Assembly: GCF_026319325.1 (NCBI RefSeq)
Contig: NZ_JAPDMU010000003.1
Coordinates: forward strand, 310,001 to 374,000
From: Methylophaga sp. OBS3
Lineage (GTDB): Bacteria > Pseudomonadota > Gammaproteobacteria > Nitrosococcales > Methylophagaceae
Length of the DNA: 64,000 nucleotides
Direction of reading: 5' to 3'
The notes under the pieces are model-generated. The model was not told the DNA's origin, did not search any database, and saw only the letters and a program-made list of their open reading frames with translations. Position 1 is the first letter of the stretch; the number at the start of each line of letters is the position of its first letter. Positions 26,122 to 35,382 of the stretch are shown piece after piece. A program made the position numbers and the translations under genes.

Positions 26122-26871
26122 ATGTCACATCTGTTTATTTCAGATCTGCATTTAAGTCCTGACCAGCCGGAATTAACCCGGTTGGTCACAGACTTTTTAT
26201 CACAGCAGAAAAATCTCGAGTCACTCTATATCCTCGGTGATATCTTCAATACTTGGCTTGGCGATGATTTAGTCTTGCCAGAATATTATTCCTTTATGGA
26301 TAGCCTACTTAAGCTTCGCTCACAAGGCTGCAAGCTTTATCTGATGGTGGGTAATCGAGACTTCATGCTGGGTAAGGATTTTGCTGAATCTGTGGGTGCA
26401 GAATTACTACCCGATGCGATAGTGCATACTTTTAACAATACACCTGTGCTATTGATGCATGGTGATAGCCTTTGTACTGATGATGTCAGCTACCAACGAT
26501 ATCGAAAAGTGGTCAGAAACCGCTTCTTACAATGGTGTTTTTTACATTTGCCTTTATCGTTTCGTCAGCGCATCTCTGACAAGATTAAAGACAAAAGTAA
26601 AGATAAGAAACAGTATAAGAGCACTGCGATAATGGATGTGAATCCAGATGCTGTTGTGAGATCTATGCACAAACATCAAACAACTATCTTGCTCCATGGC
26701 CATACGCATAGACCTGCGATACATCACTTCGAGTCAAACAGCCAACCCTACTATAGAATCGTGTTAGGCGATTGGCATGATAGTCCGAGCTTTTTGATGT
26801 TGGATGAAGGCAAGTTCCAACTCGTTGATCCTCGCCTTGAGCAAACGCTAACGCTTAATTTGCCTGCTTAG
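26122..26871 (+). CDS. lpxH: UDP-2,3-diacylglucosamine diphosphatase LpxH
   Basis: LpxH hydrolyses UDP-2,3-diacylglucosamine to lipid X and UMP in lipid A synthesis at the inner membrane face. The 249-residue product has the metallophosphoesterase motifs LFISDLHLS, LGDIFNTWLGDD, VGNRDFMLG, LMHGDSL and LHGHTHRPAIH, plus the basic patch RNRFLQWCFLHLP used for membrane association. It follows the cyclophilin gene in the same direction, an order also seen in E. coli (ppiB-lpxH). Its end overlaps the converging dsbC gene by 17 bases. Confidence 0.96.
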   Translation: MSHLFISDLHLSPDQPELTRLVTDFLSQQKNLESLYILGDIFNTWLGDDLVLPEYYSFMDSLLKLRSQGCKLYLMVGNRDFMLGKDFAESVGAELLPDAIVHTFNNTPVLLMHGDSLCTDDVSYQRYRKVVRNRFLQWCFLHLPLSFRQRISDKIKDKSKDKKQYKSTAIMDVNPDAVVRSMHKHQTTILLHGHTHRPAIHHFESNSQPYYRIVLGDWHDSPSFLMLDEGKFQLVDPRLEQTLTLNLPA

Positions 26872-27598
26872 CATTCTCATCCAAAATTTCCCGCAAACGT
26901 TGCGGTGGGACATAGCCAGGTAATACTTGGCCATTTTCTAGGAACAATGCAGGCGTACCTTCAACACCTAAACGTTGGCCAAGTTCAAATTGGGCAACAA
27001 CAGGGTTATCTTTACAAACACTAGTATTTTTCAAATCACGTTCTGCTTTTGCATCAGTCATGGCTTGTTTTGGATCTTTAGCACACCAAACTTGTACTAG
27101 TTTTTTTGCTGACTCAGATTCAACACCAGCTCTTGGGAATGCCATATAACGAATACCAATACCCAGCTTGTTGTACTCATCAACTTCTTCATGCAATTTA
27201 CGGCAATAAGCGCAATCAACATCGGTAAACACGGTCAGCATGTAATCTGTTTTTTCAGGTGCGAAGATAATTAAATCTTTTGGATCTAAACGACTCAAAA
27301 TATCGCTCTTAATTTGTAGTTCGCGTGCCTGAGTAATATTTTCACGTGACTCCAGCGATAACACATTTCCCTGAATAAGATATTTAGCGTCTTGGGTAAA
27401 GTAAAAAACTTGATCACTAATAATAGCCTCATACAAACCACTATCACCCAGTGCCGTCAGAGACTGGATTTGCATGCCTGGCATATCGGTTTCTAACTGC
27501 GCTTTTAGCTTCTCAACAACGGCATCTTGCGTTTCAGCGAATACGCTGCCACAAGCCAACATCAGCATAGCTAAAAAAATGGTTGAAATAGGTTTCAT
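26855..27598 (-). CDS. dsbC: Thiol:disulfide interchange protein DsbC
   Basis: DsbC isomerises wrong disulfides in the periplasm and is kept reduced by DsbD. The 247-residue product has a signal peptide (MKPISTIFLAMLMLACGSVFA), an N-terminal dimerisation domain, the thioredoxin-fold active site DCAYCRKLH and the cis-proline loop GTPALFLENG. I start at ATG 27598; longer starts (27673) would remove the signal peptide from the N-terminus. It lies 10 bases after yajQ on the minus strand and may share its transcript. Confidence 0.95.
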   Translation of the reverse strand: MKPISTIFLAMLMLACGSVFAETQDAVVEKLKAQLETDMPGMQIQSLTALGDSGLYEAIISDQVFYFTQDAKYLIQGNVLSLESRENITQARELQIKSDILSRLDPKDLIIFAPEKTDYMLTVFTDVDCAYCRKLHEEVDEYNKLGIGIRYMAFPRAGVESESAKKLVQVWCAKDPKQAMTDAKAERDLKNTSVCKDNPVVAQFELGQRLGVEGTPALFLENGQVLPGYVPPQRLREILDENAKQAN

Positions 27599-27608
27599 CG
27601 AGTCTCTC

Positions 27609-28094
27609 TTAATCACGGAAATTATTAAATTGCAGCGGCATCTCAATGCCTTCATCACTTCTGAGCAATGCAATGATTTGTTGTAGCTCGTCGCGCTTTT
27701 TGCCTGTCACTCTGACACTGTCACCTTGGATAGCAGCTTGTACTTTGATTTTGCTGTCCTTAATGAGTTTGACGATTATACGGCTGACATCTTTATCTAA
27801 GCCTTCACGCACAATGACATCTTGCTTACGAAGTTTGCCATCGCCTTTAGGATCTTTAACCTCCAGACATTTGACATCAATACTGCGTTTGACCAGCTTT
27901 AAACGCAAAATATCTAACAATTGTTCCAATTGGAAATCGCTATCAGCATACATTGTGAGTACTTTTTCAGACTGCTCAACACGTGCGTCGGTTCCTCGAA
28001 AATCAAAGCGGGTGGTTAACTCTCGGTTGGCTTGATCAACCGCGTTGGTCAGTTCGTGTTTATCCACTTCTGAGACGATATCGAATGATGGCAT
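27609..28094 (-). CDS. yajQ: YajQ-family nucleotide-binding protein
   Basis: The 161-residue product starts [21 protein letters not shown], and RFDFRG follows at about residues 32-37, as in YajQ (DUF520). It contains two ferredoxin-like folds. YajQ proteins bind nucleotides, and some members bind cyclic di-GMP and act as transcription coregulators (Xanthomonas). It lies between xerD and dsbC on the same strand. Whether this copy binds c-di-GMP is unknown. Confidence 0.95.
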   Translation of the reverse strand: MPSFDIVSEVDKHELTNAVDQANRELTTRFDFRGTDARVEQSEKVLTMYADSDFQLEQLLDILRLKLVKRSIDVKCLEVKDPKGDGKLRKQDVIVREGLDKDVSRIIVKLIKDSKIKVQAAIQGDSVRVTGKKRDELQQIIALLRSDEGIEMPLQFNNFRD

Positions 28095-28153
28095 TAGTGC
28101 TCCTCCGTAAAATAAATGCTGCGCAGTTTAGCATGACAAACCAAATCATTATC

Positions 28154-29071
28154 TTAGCTACGTGGGTGATATTGACTATGCAAACTTTGTAATCGGGCTT
28201 TTGCAATATGGGTATAAATTTGGGTAGTTGATAAATCACTATGTCCCAGTAATAACTGAACCACGCGTAAATCAGCCCCATGATTTAATAAGTGTGTCGC
28301 AAAAGCATGACGTAATGTGTGAGGCGATAAGGGTTTATCAATACTCGCTAACGCCGCGTAACGCTTGATGATGTGCCAAAAAGCCTGGCGTGTCATTGCC
28401 GTACCACGACGTGTTGGAAACAAATCATCAGTCGCATGGCCATATATCAATTGCGGTCGGCTTTCCAATAAGTACTGTTGGCAATAATCCAAGGCAGTTT
28501 CGCCAAGCGGTACCAGTCTTTCTTTATTACCTTTACCAACACAGCGAATTAATCCCTGGCGCATATTCAACTGCTCAAGCTTTAAACCAACAAGCTCAGA
28601 TACACGCAAACCGGTTGCATACAGCACTTCTAACATTGTTCTATCACGTAGACCGAGCATTGAATAAATATCAGGCTGTGCCAGTAAATCTTCCACATCT
28701 TGCTCAGATAACGTATCGGGCAGATGTTTACCCAAACGTGGTGACTCCAACATGGCAGTAGGATCAGACTCACGTAATGCTTCACGGCATAAATAACGAT
28801 AATAACGACGCAATGTTGAAATTAACCGTGCATCGCTGGTCTTTTTACTACCGTTTCTTAACCGCGTCACAAGATAGGCTTCGATATGTTGTCTCTCTGC
28901 GCTTGGTAATCCAATATCTTGCTTTTGTAACCAAGCCGCAAAGCCAAGCAAATCTCGTTGGTATGCTGCTACCGTGTTTTGACTGAGGTTTGATTCAAGC
29001 CACAAACTATCGAGAAATGCTTGAACATAGGCAGGCATTGGTTGATCCGCTGTGGTGTTGGTTTCTGACAT
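28154..29071 (-). CDS. xerD: Site-specific tyrosine recombinase XerD
   Basis: XerD with XerC resolves chromosome dimers at dif. The 305-residue product has the N-terminal core-binding domain and catalytic residues in YATGLRVSELVGL (Arg), GKGNKERLVPLG (Lys), LSPHTLRHAFATHLLNHGAD (HxxR), LLGHSDLSTTQIYTH (His and Tyr). Length and sequence match XerD rather than XerC. dsbC follows yajQ downstream, echoing the xerD-dsbC order of E. coli. Confidence 0.95.
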   Translation of the reverse strand: MSETNTTADQPMPAYVQAFLDSLWLESNLSQNTVAAYQRDLLGFAAWLQKQDIGLPSAERQHIEAYLVTRLRNGSKKTSDARLISTLRRYYRYLCREALRESDPTAMLESPRLGKHLPDTLSEQDVEDLLAQPDIYSMLGLRDRTMLEVLYATGLRVSELVGLKLEQLNMRQGLIRCVGKGNKERLVPLGETALDYCQQYLLESRPQLIYGHATDDLFPTRRGTAMTRQAFWHIIKRYAALASIDKPLSPHTLRHAFATHLLNHGADLRVVQLLLGHSDLSTTQIYTHIAKARLQSLHSQYHPRS

Positions 29072-29110
29072 GGGCTGATTTTAGCAGTTTGCAGCAGCAA
29101 TTTTATGGCA

Positions 29111-29138
29111 AAAAAAAGGACCGCCGAAGCAGTCCTTT
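29111..29138 (-). terminator. Terminator of the rpsP operon
   Basis: On the minus strand AGGAC-t-GC and GC-g-GTCCT pair around TTCG and are followed by a run of T. It lies 23 bases after the rplS stop. Confidence 0.85.
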
Positions 29139-29160
29139 AATTTGTACTTTGTAACCGAGA

Positions 29161-29505
29161 TTACAATTTTTCTTTGATACGTGCTGCTTTACCAGTCAGG
29201 TCACGTAAGTAGTACAGTTTCGCACGGCGAACGTCACCACGGCGTTTTACTTCAACGCTAGCAATCGTTGGGCTGTGTGTTTGGAAAACACGCTCAACAC
29301 CAACACCGTTAGAAATTTTGCGAACGGTAAATGCTGAGTGCAGACCACGGTTACGTTTAGCAATAACCAGACCTTCAAAAGCCTGTTCACGCTCACGGTC
29401 GCCTTCTTTGATTTTTACTTTAACGACAACGGTATCACCGGCACCAAATTCCGGAATATCGCTTCTCAATTGTTCAGCATTCAGCTGTTCGATAATGTTG
29501 CTCAT
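29161..29505 (-). CDS. rplS: 50S ribosomal protein L19
   Basis: L19 sits at the 30S-50S interface. The 114-residue product ([12 protein letters not shown] at the start, later [30 protein letters not shown]) is a clear L19. ATG 29505 has GGAGA upstream and matches the family start; an in-frame codon at 29547 is too early. It is the last gene of rpsP-rimM-trmD-rplS and is followed by a terminator. Confidence 0.98.
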   Translation of the reverse strand: MSNIIEQLNAEQLRSDIPEFGAGDTVVVKVKIKEGDREREQAFEGLVIAKRNRGLHSAFTVRKISNGVGVERVFQTHSPTIASVEVKRRGDVRRAKLYYLRDLTGKAARIKEKL

Positions 29506-29524
29506 TGTTGTCTCCCCACTAATC

Positions 29525-30268
29525 CTAATCCTGCCCGCGCTCGGCAATAAATTCTTCCAATAAGGCTGCCTGTTCTTTATCTAGCGTTTTCGCTACCAAT
29601 AAATCAGGTCGCCGCAACCATGTTCGTCCTAAAGACTGTTTCAGGCGCCACTTTCGTATTGCCTCGTGATCACCACCTAATAAAACCGGTGGAACCACTT
29701 CACTGTTTAACTCTTCAGGCCGCGTATAGTGCGGATGATCCAACAAGCCATCTACAAAAGAGTCTTGTACTGCGGATTCCGCATCACCGAGCACGCCCGG
29801 AATCAATCTAGCCATACCGTCAATTAAGACCATGGCCGGTAACTCTCCGCCGCTGAGAACATAATCACCAATGGACCATTCCTCATCGACTTGCTGCTGG
29901 ATTAGTCGTTCATCAATACCTTCATAACGACCAGCCAACAGTATCAAACTATCTTGTTTAGCCATGTCACTCAGTGCTGCTTGAGTGAGTGGCTTACCTT
30001 GCGGTGATAGATAAATAACTTTGCTATCACGACCTAACAAGGTTTTGGCATCATCAATTGCCGCCATTAATGGCGCAACTTTCATAACCATGCCTGGGCC
30101 ACCGCCATAAGGCCTGTCATCAACGGTACGATGTTTGTCATCAGTGAAATCGCGTGGATTCCAAAGACTAACTTTCAATCGTTCGTTTTTAACAGCCCTA
30201 CCTGTCACACCATAATCAGTGACGGCGCTAAACATTTCTGGAAACAATGAAATCACCCCAAGGTGCAT
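29525..30268 (-). CDS. trmD: tRNA (guanine-37-N1)-methyltransferase TrmD
   Basis: TrmD makes m1G37 in tRNAs and protects against frameshifting. The 247-residue product has [13 protein letters not shown] at its start, the knotted SAM-binding region ([29 protein letters not shown]) and the [10 protein letters not shown] catalytic segment. It lies in the conserved order between rimM and rplS, with 9 bases to rimM. No anomalies are seen. Confidence 0.98.
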   Translation of the reverse strand: MHLGVISLFPEMFSAVTDYGVTGRAVKNERLKVSLWNPRDFTDDKHRTVDDRPYGGGPGMVMKVAPLMAAIDDAKTLLGRDSKVIYLSPQGKPLTQAALSDMAKQDSLILLAGRYEGIDERLIQQQVDEEWSIGDYVLSGGELPAMVLIDGMARLIPGVLGDAESAVQDSFVDGLLDHPHYTRPEELNSEVVPPVLLGGDHEAIRKWRLKQSLGRTWLRRPDLLVAKTLDKEQAALLEEFIAERGQD

Positions 30269-30277
30269 CTCACTGCC

Positions 30278-30799
30278 TCACAAATAATCAGATTGCCATT
30301 CAACCCGAATTTGCTGATTCGCTAAATCCACGTTAAGGACAACTTCATCCATAACAAACGGAATTAGATGCTGTGCTTTTGTACCATCTTGCATCACCAC
30401 CAGCACATCATTGGCACCGGTTTCGAGTAAGTGGTCAACTTTACCTAGCACTACATCTTCCGCATTGATTACGGATAGGCCAATTAAATCAGCCCAATAA
30501 AACTCATCTTGATCAGTAGCTTTGAGCTGTTCACGGCGAATTGCTAACTCACCGCCAATCAACGGTAATGCCTGATCACGATCAGTGACATTACGAATAC
30601 TCATTACGACAGCTTTACCTTGTAGCTGGCCACCACTGATGTCGATTTCGATCCACTGTCCTTGACGCTTCAAAAACAATGGCTTGTAACGCAAAATATT
30701 GTCGCGTGGCTCTGTGTATGAAAACACTTTCACGCTACCTCTGACACCAAACACGCCAGAGATTTTTCCAACCGGGATAAATTCGCCGGCTTCAGCCAT
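30278..30799 (-). CDS. rimM: 16S rRNA processing protein RimM
   Basis: RimM binds S19 and helps mature the 30S head. The 173-residue product has the N-terminal RimM barrel (PVGKISGVFGVRGSVKVFS) and a C-terminal PRC barrel (DEFYWADLIGLSV, later GKVDHLLETGANDVLVV and IPFVMDEVVLNVD). It is the second gene of the rpsP operon, 22 bases after rpsP. Confidence 0.97.
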   Translation of the reverse strand: MAEAGEFIPVGKISGVFGVRGSVKVFSYTEPRDNILRYKPLFLKRQGQWIEIDISGGQLQGKAVVMSIRNVTDRDQALPLIGGELAIRREQLKATDQDEFYWADLIGLSVINAEDVVLGKVDHLLETGANDVLVVMQDGTKAQHLIPFVMDEVVLNVDLANQQIRVEWQSDYL

Positions 30800-30821
30800 G
30801 ACGAAGTCCTCCGGTTAGTAA

Positions 30822-31070
30822 TTAAGCGGCTTTGCGAGCAACTTTAATAAGTTGTGCAACACGCTCTGAAGTCTGTGCACCTTGGCTGATCCAGTGATCA
30901 ACACGGTCCAGATCCAGGCGCAGAGATTCTTCTTGGCCTTTAGCAATCGGGTTAAAGAAACCGATACGCTCAATGTAGCGACCGTCACGCTTGCTGCGTG
31001 AGTCAGTGACTACGATGCCGTAGAAAGGACGCTTTTTCGCGCCGCTGCGAGTCATTCGAATTGTTACCAT
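30822..31070 (-). CDS. rpsP: 30S ribosomal protein S16
   Basis: The 82-residue product begins [20 protein letters not shown] and continues [19 protein letters not shown], a standard S16 needed for 30S assembly. It is the first gene of the rpsP-rimM-trmD-rplS operon; a promoter candidate lies at 31109-31136. Confidence 0.98.
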   Translation of the reverse strand: MVTIRMTRSGAKKRPFYGIVVTDSRSKRDGRYIERIGFFNPIAKGQEESLRLDLDRVDHWISQGAQTSERVAQLIKVARKAA

Positions 31071-31108
31071 AAATCTGCCCGTTGAAAAATCGGATGGAAA
31101 ATAGAGTT

Positions 31109-31136
31109 ATTTTACGCACATATACTACTTTTGCAA
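31109..31136 (-). promoter_or_regulatory. Candidate promoter of the rpsP operon
   Basis: On the minus strand TTGCAA (31131-31136) and TAAAAT (31109-31114) are 16 bases apart and lie about 40 bases before the rpsP start. This is a plausible sigma-70 promoter judged by sequence only. Confidence 0.55.
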
Positions 31137-31155
31137 AGCGCTATATGCATCTTAA

Positions 31156-32526
31156 TTAAAAGGGCATGCCACCACCGCCCATTGGCAGTTTACCGCCGAG
31201 GCCACGCATCATTTTGGCAATGCCGCCCTTTTGCCCCATTTTTTTCATCATTTTTTGCATTTGCGTAAACTGTTTTAACAAACGGTTTACATCTTGGATC
31301 TGTGTTCCTGAGCCTGCGGCGATACGTTTTTTGCGCGAACCTTTAATGATATCAGGCCGCTTTCGCTCTTTTGGCGTCATCGAATCGATCATTGCTTCCA
31401 TTTTGCGAAGCTCTTTATCGTTGGCTTGGTTTTTAACTGCTTCAGGAATTTGTCCCATACCCGGCAATTTATCCATCAACGCACCGATACCGCCCATTTT
31501 ACCCATTTGGCGTAATTGCTCACGGAAATCTTCAAGGTCAAAACCTTTACCGGTTTTTAATTTACCGGCTAGTTTTTCAGCAGCACCCACATCCATTTTG
31601 CGCTGTGCTTCTTCGACTAGCGACAGTACGTCGCCCATGCCAAGAATACGTGACACCAAACGATCAGGATGAAATGGTTCAAGGGCGGTGGTTTTTTCAC
31701 CGACACCCATAAATTTGATTGGCTTACCGGTGATATGACGGATAGACAAGGCCGCACCACCACGTGCATCACCATCGGTCTTGGTTAAGATGACACCTGT
31801 TAAAGGTAATGCTTCATCAAATGCCTGCGCAGTATTCGCGGCATCTTGACCCGTCATACTGTCGACCGTAAACAAGGTTTCTGCTGGATTTATTGCCGCA
31901 TGAATGGCTTTAATCTCAGTCATCATATCGGCATCAATGTGCAGACGACCCGCGGTATCGACAATCAAGACATCGGCATATTCTTTTTTTGCCTGTGCCA
32001 GAGCATTTTCGGCAATGGTGACGGGGTTTTGCCCGGCTTCACTCGGATAAAACTTGGCTTCAACTTCTACTGCCAGTGTTTTTAGCTGTTGTATCGCAGC
32101 GGGACGATAAACGTCAGCACTAACCACCATGACGGATTTTTTGTGGCGTTCTTTTAAAAACCGCGCAAGTTTAGCAACACTGGTCGTTTTACCCGCACCT
32201 TGTAAACCCGCCATTAAAATAACTACTGGTGGTTGGTGATTCAGATCAAGGCCATCATTAGCCTCGCCCATTACCGCAGTTAGTTCATCATTAACAATTT
32301 TGATGAACGCTTGGCCTGGCGTCAGGCTTCTTAATACGTCTTGGCCCAGTGCGCGCTCTTTAACCTTACTAATGAACTCACGTACTACAGGCAATGCAAC
32401 ATCGGCCTCTAACAACGCCATACGTACTTCACGCAACGTATCTTTTACATTGTCCTCGGTGATTCGTCCTTGGCCACGTAACTTTTGTAATGTGCCGCTT
32501 AGACGATCGCTTAAACTATCAAACAT
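31156..32526 (-). CDS. ffh: Signal recognition particle protein Ffh
   Basis: Ffh with 4.5S RNA delivers nascent membrane proteins to FtsY. The 456-residue product has the N domain (ALLEADVALPVV), the GTPase G domain with GLQGAGKTTS, DTAGRLHID and TKTDGDARGG, and a C-terminal methionine-rich M domain with MQKMMKKMGQKGGIAKMMRG that binds RNA and signal peptides. Length is normal. It diverges from ypjD across about 140 bases, and rpsP follows on the same strand, as in many gammaproteobacteria. Confidence 0.98.
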   Translation of the reverse strand: MFDSLSDRLSGTLQKLRGQGRITEDNVKDTLREVRMALLEADVALPVVREFISKVKERALGQDVLRSLTPGQAFIKIVNDELTAVMGEANDGLDLNHQPPVVILMAGLQGAGKTTSVAKLARFLKERHKKSVMVVSADVYRPAAIQQLKTLAVEVEAKFYPSEAGQNPVTIAENALAQAKKEYADVLIVDTAGRLHIDADMMTEIKAIHAAINPAETLFTVDSMTGQDAANTAQAFDEALPLTGVILTKTDGDARGGAALSIRHITGKPIKFMGVGEKTTALEPFHPDRLVSRILGMGDVLSLVEEAQRKMDVGAAEKLAGKLKTGKGFDLEDFREQLRQMGKMGGIGALMDKLPGMGQIPEAVKNQANDKELRKMEAMIDSMTPKERKRPDIIKGSRKKRIAAGSGTQIQDVNRLLKQFTQMQKMMKKMGQKGGIAKMMRGLGGKLPMGGGGMPF

Positions 32527-32665
32527 ATTTTTTCCTAGGAAAACGGTCGATTGCCGGTAAAAATAATTGCGGGTAATTATACCTGATTGGTATCACCATC
32601 CCCGAAACATCGTTTATGATGCAAGTTGAATTTATCTGCTGTGTCGGAATAAAGGATTACCTTCA

Positions 32666-33469
32666 ATGGCCATTGCCAACGCTTTAGCCTTTCTGCTTTA
32701 TCTATGTTGTAGCGTTATTTTAATTCGTGGTTTTGTTAAACGCGATACTAGTCGTCCGGTCAAAAGCCTGCCTATTGGCATTATGTCGGTACTGGCATTG
32801 GTGTTTCATGCTGCCCATTTATTTTTTGTCATGTATACCGCTGGTGGCTGGGATTTGAGTTTATTAACAATGCTCTCAATAGCCGCATGGATCATGGCAT
32901 TTCTGGCATTTATTGGTGGTTTCCGCTGGCCTGACTCTCCTCCTGGGATTGTCATTTACCCACTCGTCGCCATGATGTTGATGATGGTGTTTGAAGCACC
33001 GTCAACCAGTGCCAAACAACTTCCAGACCCGGCGTTAGAATGGCATATTTTATTGTCTCTCACCGCATACAGCTTGCTGATGTTGGCTGCAATTCAAGCG
33101 ATAATTTTGGCGGTTCAGGAAAAACAGTTACGTCAACATAATGCCGCTGGCGTAATGCGCAAGCTGCCGCCAATGCAGTCTATGGAAAAAGGATTATTCC
33201 AACTGATTATCAGTGGATTCGCCTTACTGACACTAGGACTCATCACAGGCTTTTTATTTGTCAGTAATTTATGGGAACAGCACCTTGCCCATAAAACCAT
33301 CTTATCGATCATTGCGTGGGCTGTTTTTGCCAGCTTGTTATGGGGTCGTTATCAACATGGTTGGCGTGGGCAAACCGCAGTACGCTGGACACTATCGGGA
33401 TTTGGCTTTTTAGTGATGGCTTTTGTTGGTAGCAAAATCGTCCTTGAATATATATTGAAGATTAGCTGA
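32666..33469 (+). CDS. ypjD: YpjD-type (CcsA-like) inner membrane protein
   Basis: The 267-residue product has about eight hydrophobic segments and the CcsA/ResC-like core (ALEWHILLSLTAYSLLMLAAIQA, with WEQHLAHKTILSIIAWAVFA near the end) whose histidines resemble haem-handling sites of cytochrome c assembly proteins. In E. coli the same-position gene ypjD (corE) lies between ffh and yfjD (corB), and it has been linked to magnesium/cobalt resistance. The corB-type gene follows after two bases, so they are probably cotranscribed. Confidence 0.88.
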   Translation: MAIANALAFLLYLCCSVILIRGFVKRDTSRPVKSLPIGIMSVLALVFHAAHLFFVMYTAGGWDLSLLTMLSIAAWIMAFLAFIGGFRWPDSPPGIVIYPLVAMMLMMVFEAPSTSAKQLPDPALEWHILLSLTAYSLLMLAAIQAIILAVQEKQLRQHNAAGVMRKLPPMQSMEKGLFQLIISGFALLTLGLITGFLFVSNLWEQHLAHKTILSIIAWAVFASLLWGRYQHGWRGQTAVRWTLSGFGFLVMAFVGSKIVLEYILKIS

Positions 33470-33471
33470 GC

Positions 33472-34767
33472 ATGTTAGAAGAAACATCTTTATTCGTTCT
33501 GTTTATGATCTTGCTGGTTTTGCTGTTTATGTCAGCATTTTTCTCCAGCTCCGAAACAGCGTTAATGTCACTCAATCGTTACCGTATGCGCCACTTGGCG
33601 CAGCAAGGTCATCGTGGTGCCCTGATTGCCGAGTCTTTACTATCTAGACCTGACCGCCTAATTGGTTTGATCCTATTAGGTAATAACTTCGTCAATATTT
33701 TTGCTTCAGCGATTGCAACCGTCATCGGTATCAAGCTACTTGGTGAAAACGGCATTCTGGTCGCCACCTTTGCATTAACACTAATCGTTTTATTGTTTGC
33801 CGAAGTATTGCCAAAGACATTGGCTGCATTGCACCCTGAACGAGTCGCTTATCCTGCGAGTTTTGTCTTAAAGCCATTACAATTTATTTTGTATCCTTTG
33901 GTATGGATCATCAGCATGATTACTCGCTGGTTGCTTCGCCTGCTTGGTGTTTCCGCAGAAGACGCCAAATCAACAGCCATCAACGTTGAAGAGTTAAAAG
34001 TCGCTTTGATGGAAGCTGGCAGCATGATTCCCAGAAGCCATAAAGATATGTTGATGAGTATATTGGAACTGGAACAAATTACCGTTAACGATGTGATGGT
34101 GCCGAGAAATGAGATTGAGGGCATCGATATTAATATGCCTTTCAATGACATTGTTAAGCAGCTATCGCATTGTGGTTACACACGACTGCCGGTATACCAA
34201 GACAGCATGGATAATATCGTTGGTATTTTGCATGTCCGTAAGGCGCTAAACTTGCTGACGCAAGATAATCTTAATCCTCAAACACTTAATAATATTGTTA
34301 AAAAAGCTTACTTCGTTCCAGAAGGTACCTCACTTAATACCCAGCTAATTCAATTCCAACGTAACTTACGTCGTACAGGCTTAGTAGTTGATGAATATGG
34401 TGACTTGTTAGGACTTATCACGCTGGAAGATATTTTCCGTGAAATCGTTGGTGAATTTACGGCTAACACTATCGATGATGATAAAGACATTCACCCACAA
34501 TCGGATGGTAGCTTTCTTATTAATGGGACTGCCACGATTCGTGAGATTAATCGCAATAATCAATGGCATTTACCAACAGATGGCCCAAAGACCATCAATG
34601 GTTTAGTTCTGGAAATGCTAGAAAGTATTCCAGACCCTGGTGTTAGTTTGCGTGTTGAAGACTACGTCATTGAAGTTATTCAAACCGCAGATAATATTGT
34701 GAAAACGGTTCGAATCCGCAGCATCGAGGCTGAGGTTTCTGAGGCGGAACCAGCGGAAAGCACCTAA
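33472..34767 (+). CDS. corB: CorB/YfjD-type CNNM transporter (DUF21-CBS-CorC)
   Basis: The 431-residue product has an N-terminal DUF21 membrane domain with SAFFSSSETALMSLNRYRM and about four helices (to residue 150), two CBS domains (near DVMVPRNEIEGIDI and GILHVRKALNLL) and a C-terminal CorC_HlyC domain (SFLINGTATIREINR). CNNM/CorB proteins export Mg2+ or act in its homeostasis. It follows ypjD closely and precedes the split regulator gene by two bases, suggesting one transcript. Confidence 0.92.
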   Translation: MLEETSLFVLFMILLVLLFMSAFFSSSETALMSLNRYRMRHLAQQGHRGALIAESLLSRPDRLIGLILLGNNFVNIFASAIATVIGIKLLGENGILVATFALTLIVLLFAEVLPKTLAALHPERVAYPASFVLKPLQFILYPLVWIISMITRWLLRLLGVSAEDAKSTAINVEELKVALMEAGSMIPRSHKDMLMSILELEQITVNDVMVPRNEIEGIDINMPFNDIVKQLSHCGYTRLPVYQDSMDNIVGILHVRKALNLLTQDNLNPQTLNNIVKKAYFVPEGTSLNTQLIQFQRNLRRTGLVVDEYGDLLGLITLEDIFREIVGEFTANTIDDDKDIHPQSDGSFLINGTATIREINRNNQWHLPTDGPKTINGLVLEMLESIPDPGVSLRVEDYVIEVIQTADNIVKTVRIRSIEAEVSEAEPAEST

Positions 34768-34769
34768 AG

Positions 34770-35306
34770 ATGACTTTGCGAATTAAAGCATGTGGTCTTA
34801 ATGAGGTCGATAAAACCTCGCTCAAATCGATGCTTAACTTAGCAGCGGACTTATTAAGTCACGAATGGCAGCTTAGTGAAGATAGCAGTGCTGAGCTTCA
34901 TGTTTACTGTTTTGATTACCCTGGGGGTGAAGCAGCTTGGCAAAACCGGTCTACCCACGTTTTTAATGCTTTATTAACCAGTCATGGCAATGTCACTGAA
35001 GCGGTCGACATTATTATTAAAAAGCCGCTAAGAACAGCGAACTTTTCTGAGGCTTTAAATCTCATCGACGATAAAGTTCGTGGCCCACAACCTACTAAGG
35101 TTAGACAAAACGATCCATCTACGCCGGCTAAAAAAACCGAAGCAAAACCCTCAAAACTGCTTCAATGGTCAAAAACAGTTCAACAGCAATTTCTCTCGCT
35201 CAAAAAACCAGCGAGTGACTTGCCGCAGCTAAACCTCGCCATTGATCCACTGACTGAGCAAACAAGTAAAAACGATACTTTTACCGATCCTGTTCTGCTT
35301 ACATAA
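34770..35306 (+). CDS. N-terminal part of a frame-split protein, receiver-like
   Basis: The 178-residue product begins MTLRIKACGLNEVDKTSL and has a receiver-like pattern ending in IIIKKPLRTANFSEALNLID, where a response regulator would have its conserved Lys-Pro. Then comes a low-complexity linker (LNLAIDPLTEQTSKNDTFTD). It stops at PVLLT. A one-base deletion near 35,300 would continue it as PVLL-HKWLQLLPEDPHQKI into the next gene, which has no start codon of its own with a ribosome site. I think both are halves of one protein of about 646 residues. Family not identified. Confidence 0.6.
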   Translation: MTLRIKACGLNEVDKTSLKSMLNLAADLLSHEWQLSEDSSAELHVYCFDYPGGEAAWQNRSTHVFNALLTSHGNVTEAVDIIIKKPLRTANFSEALNLIDDKVRGPQPTKVRQNDPSTPAKKTEAKPSKLLQWSKTVQQQFLSLKKPASDLPQLNLAIDPLTEQTSKNDTFTDPVLLT

Positions 35307-35382
35307 GTGGCTTCAACTTTTACCTGAAGACCCTCATCAAAAAATCAGTACCCTGCTAAGTCATCTGCAATCACTCAACGGC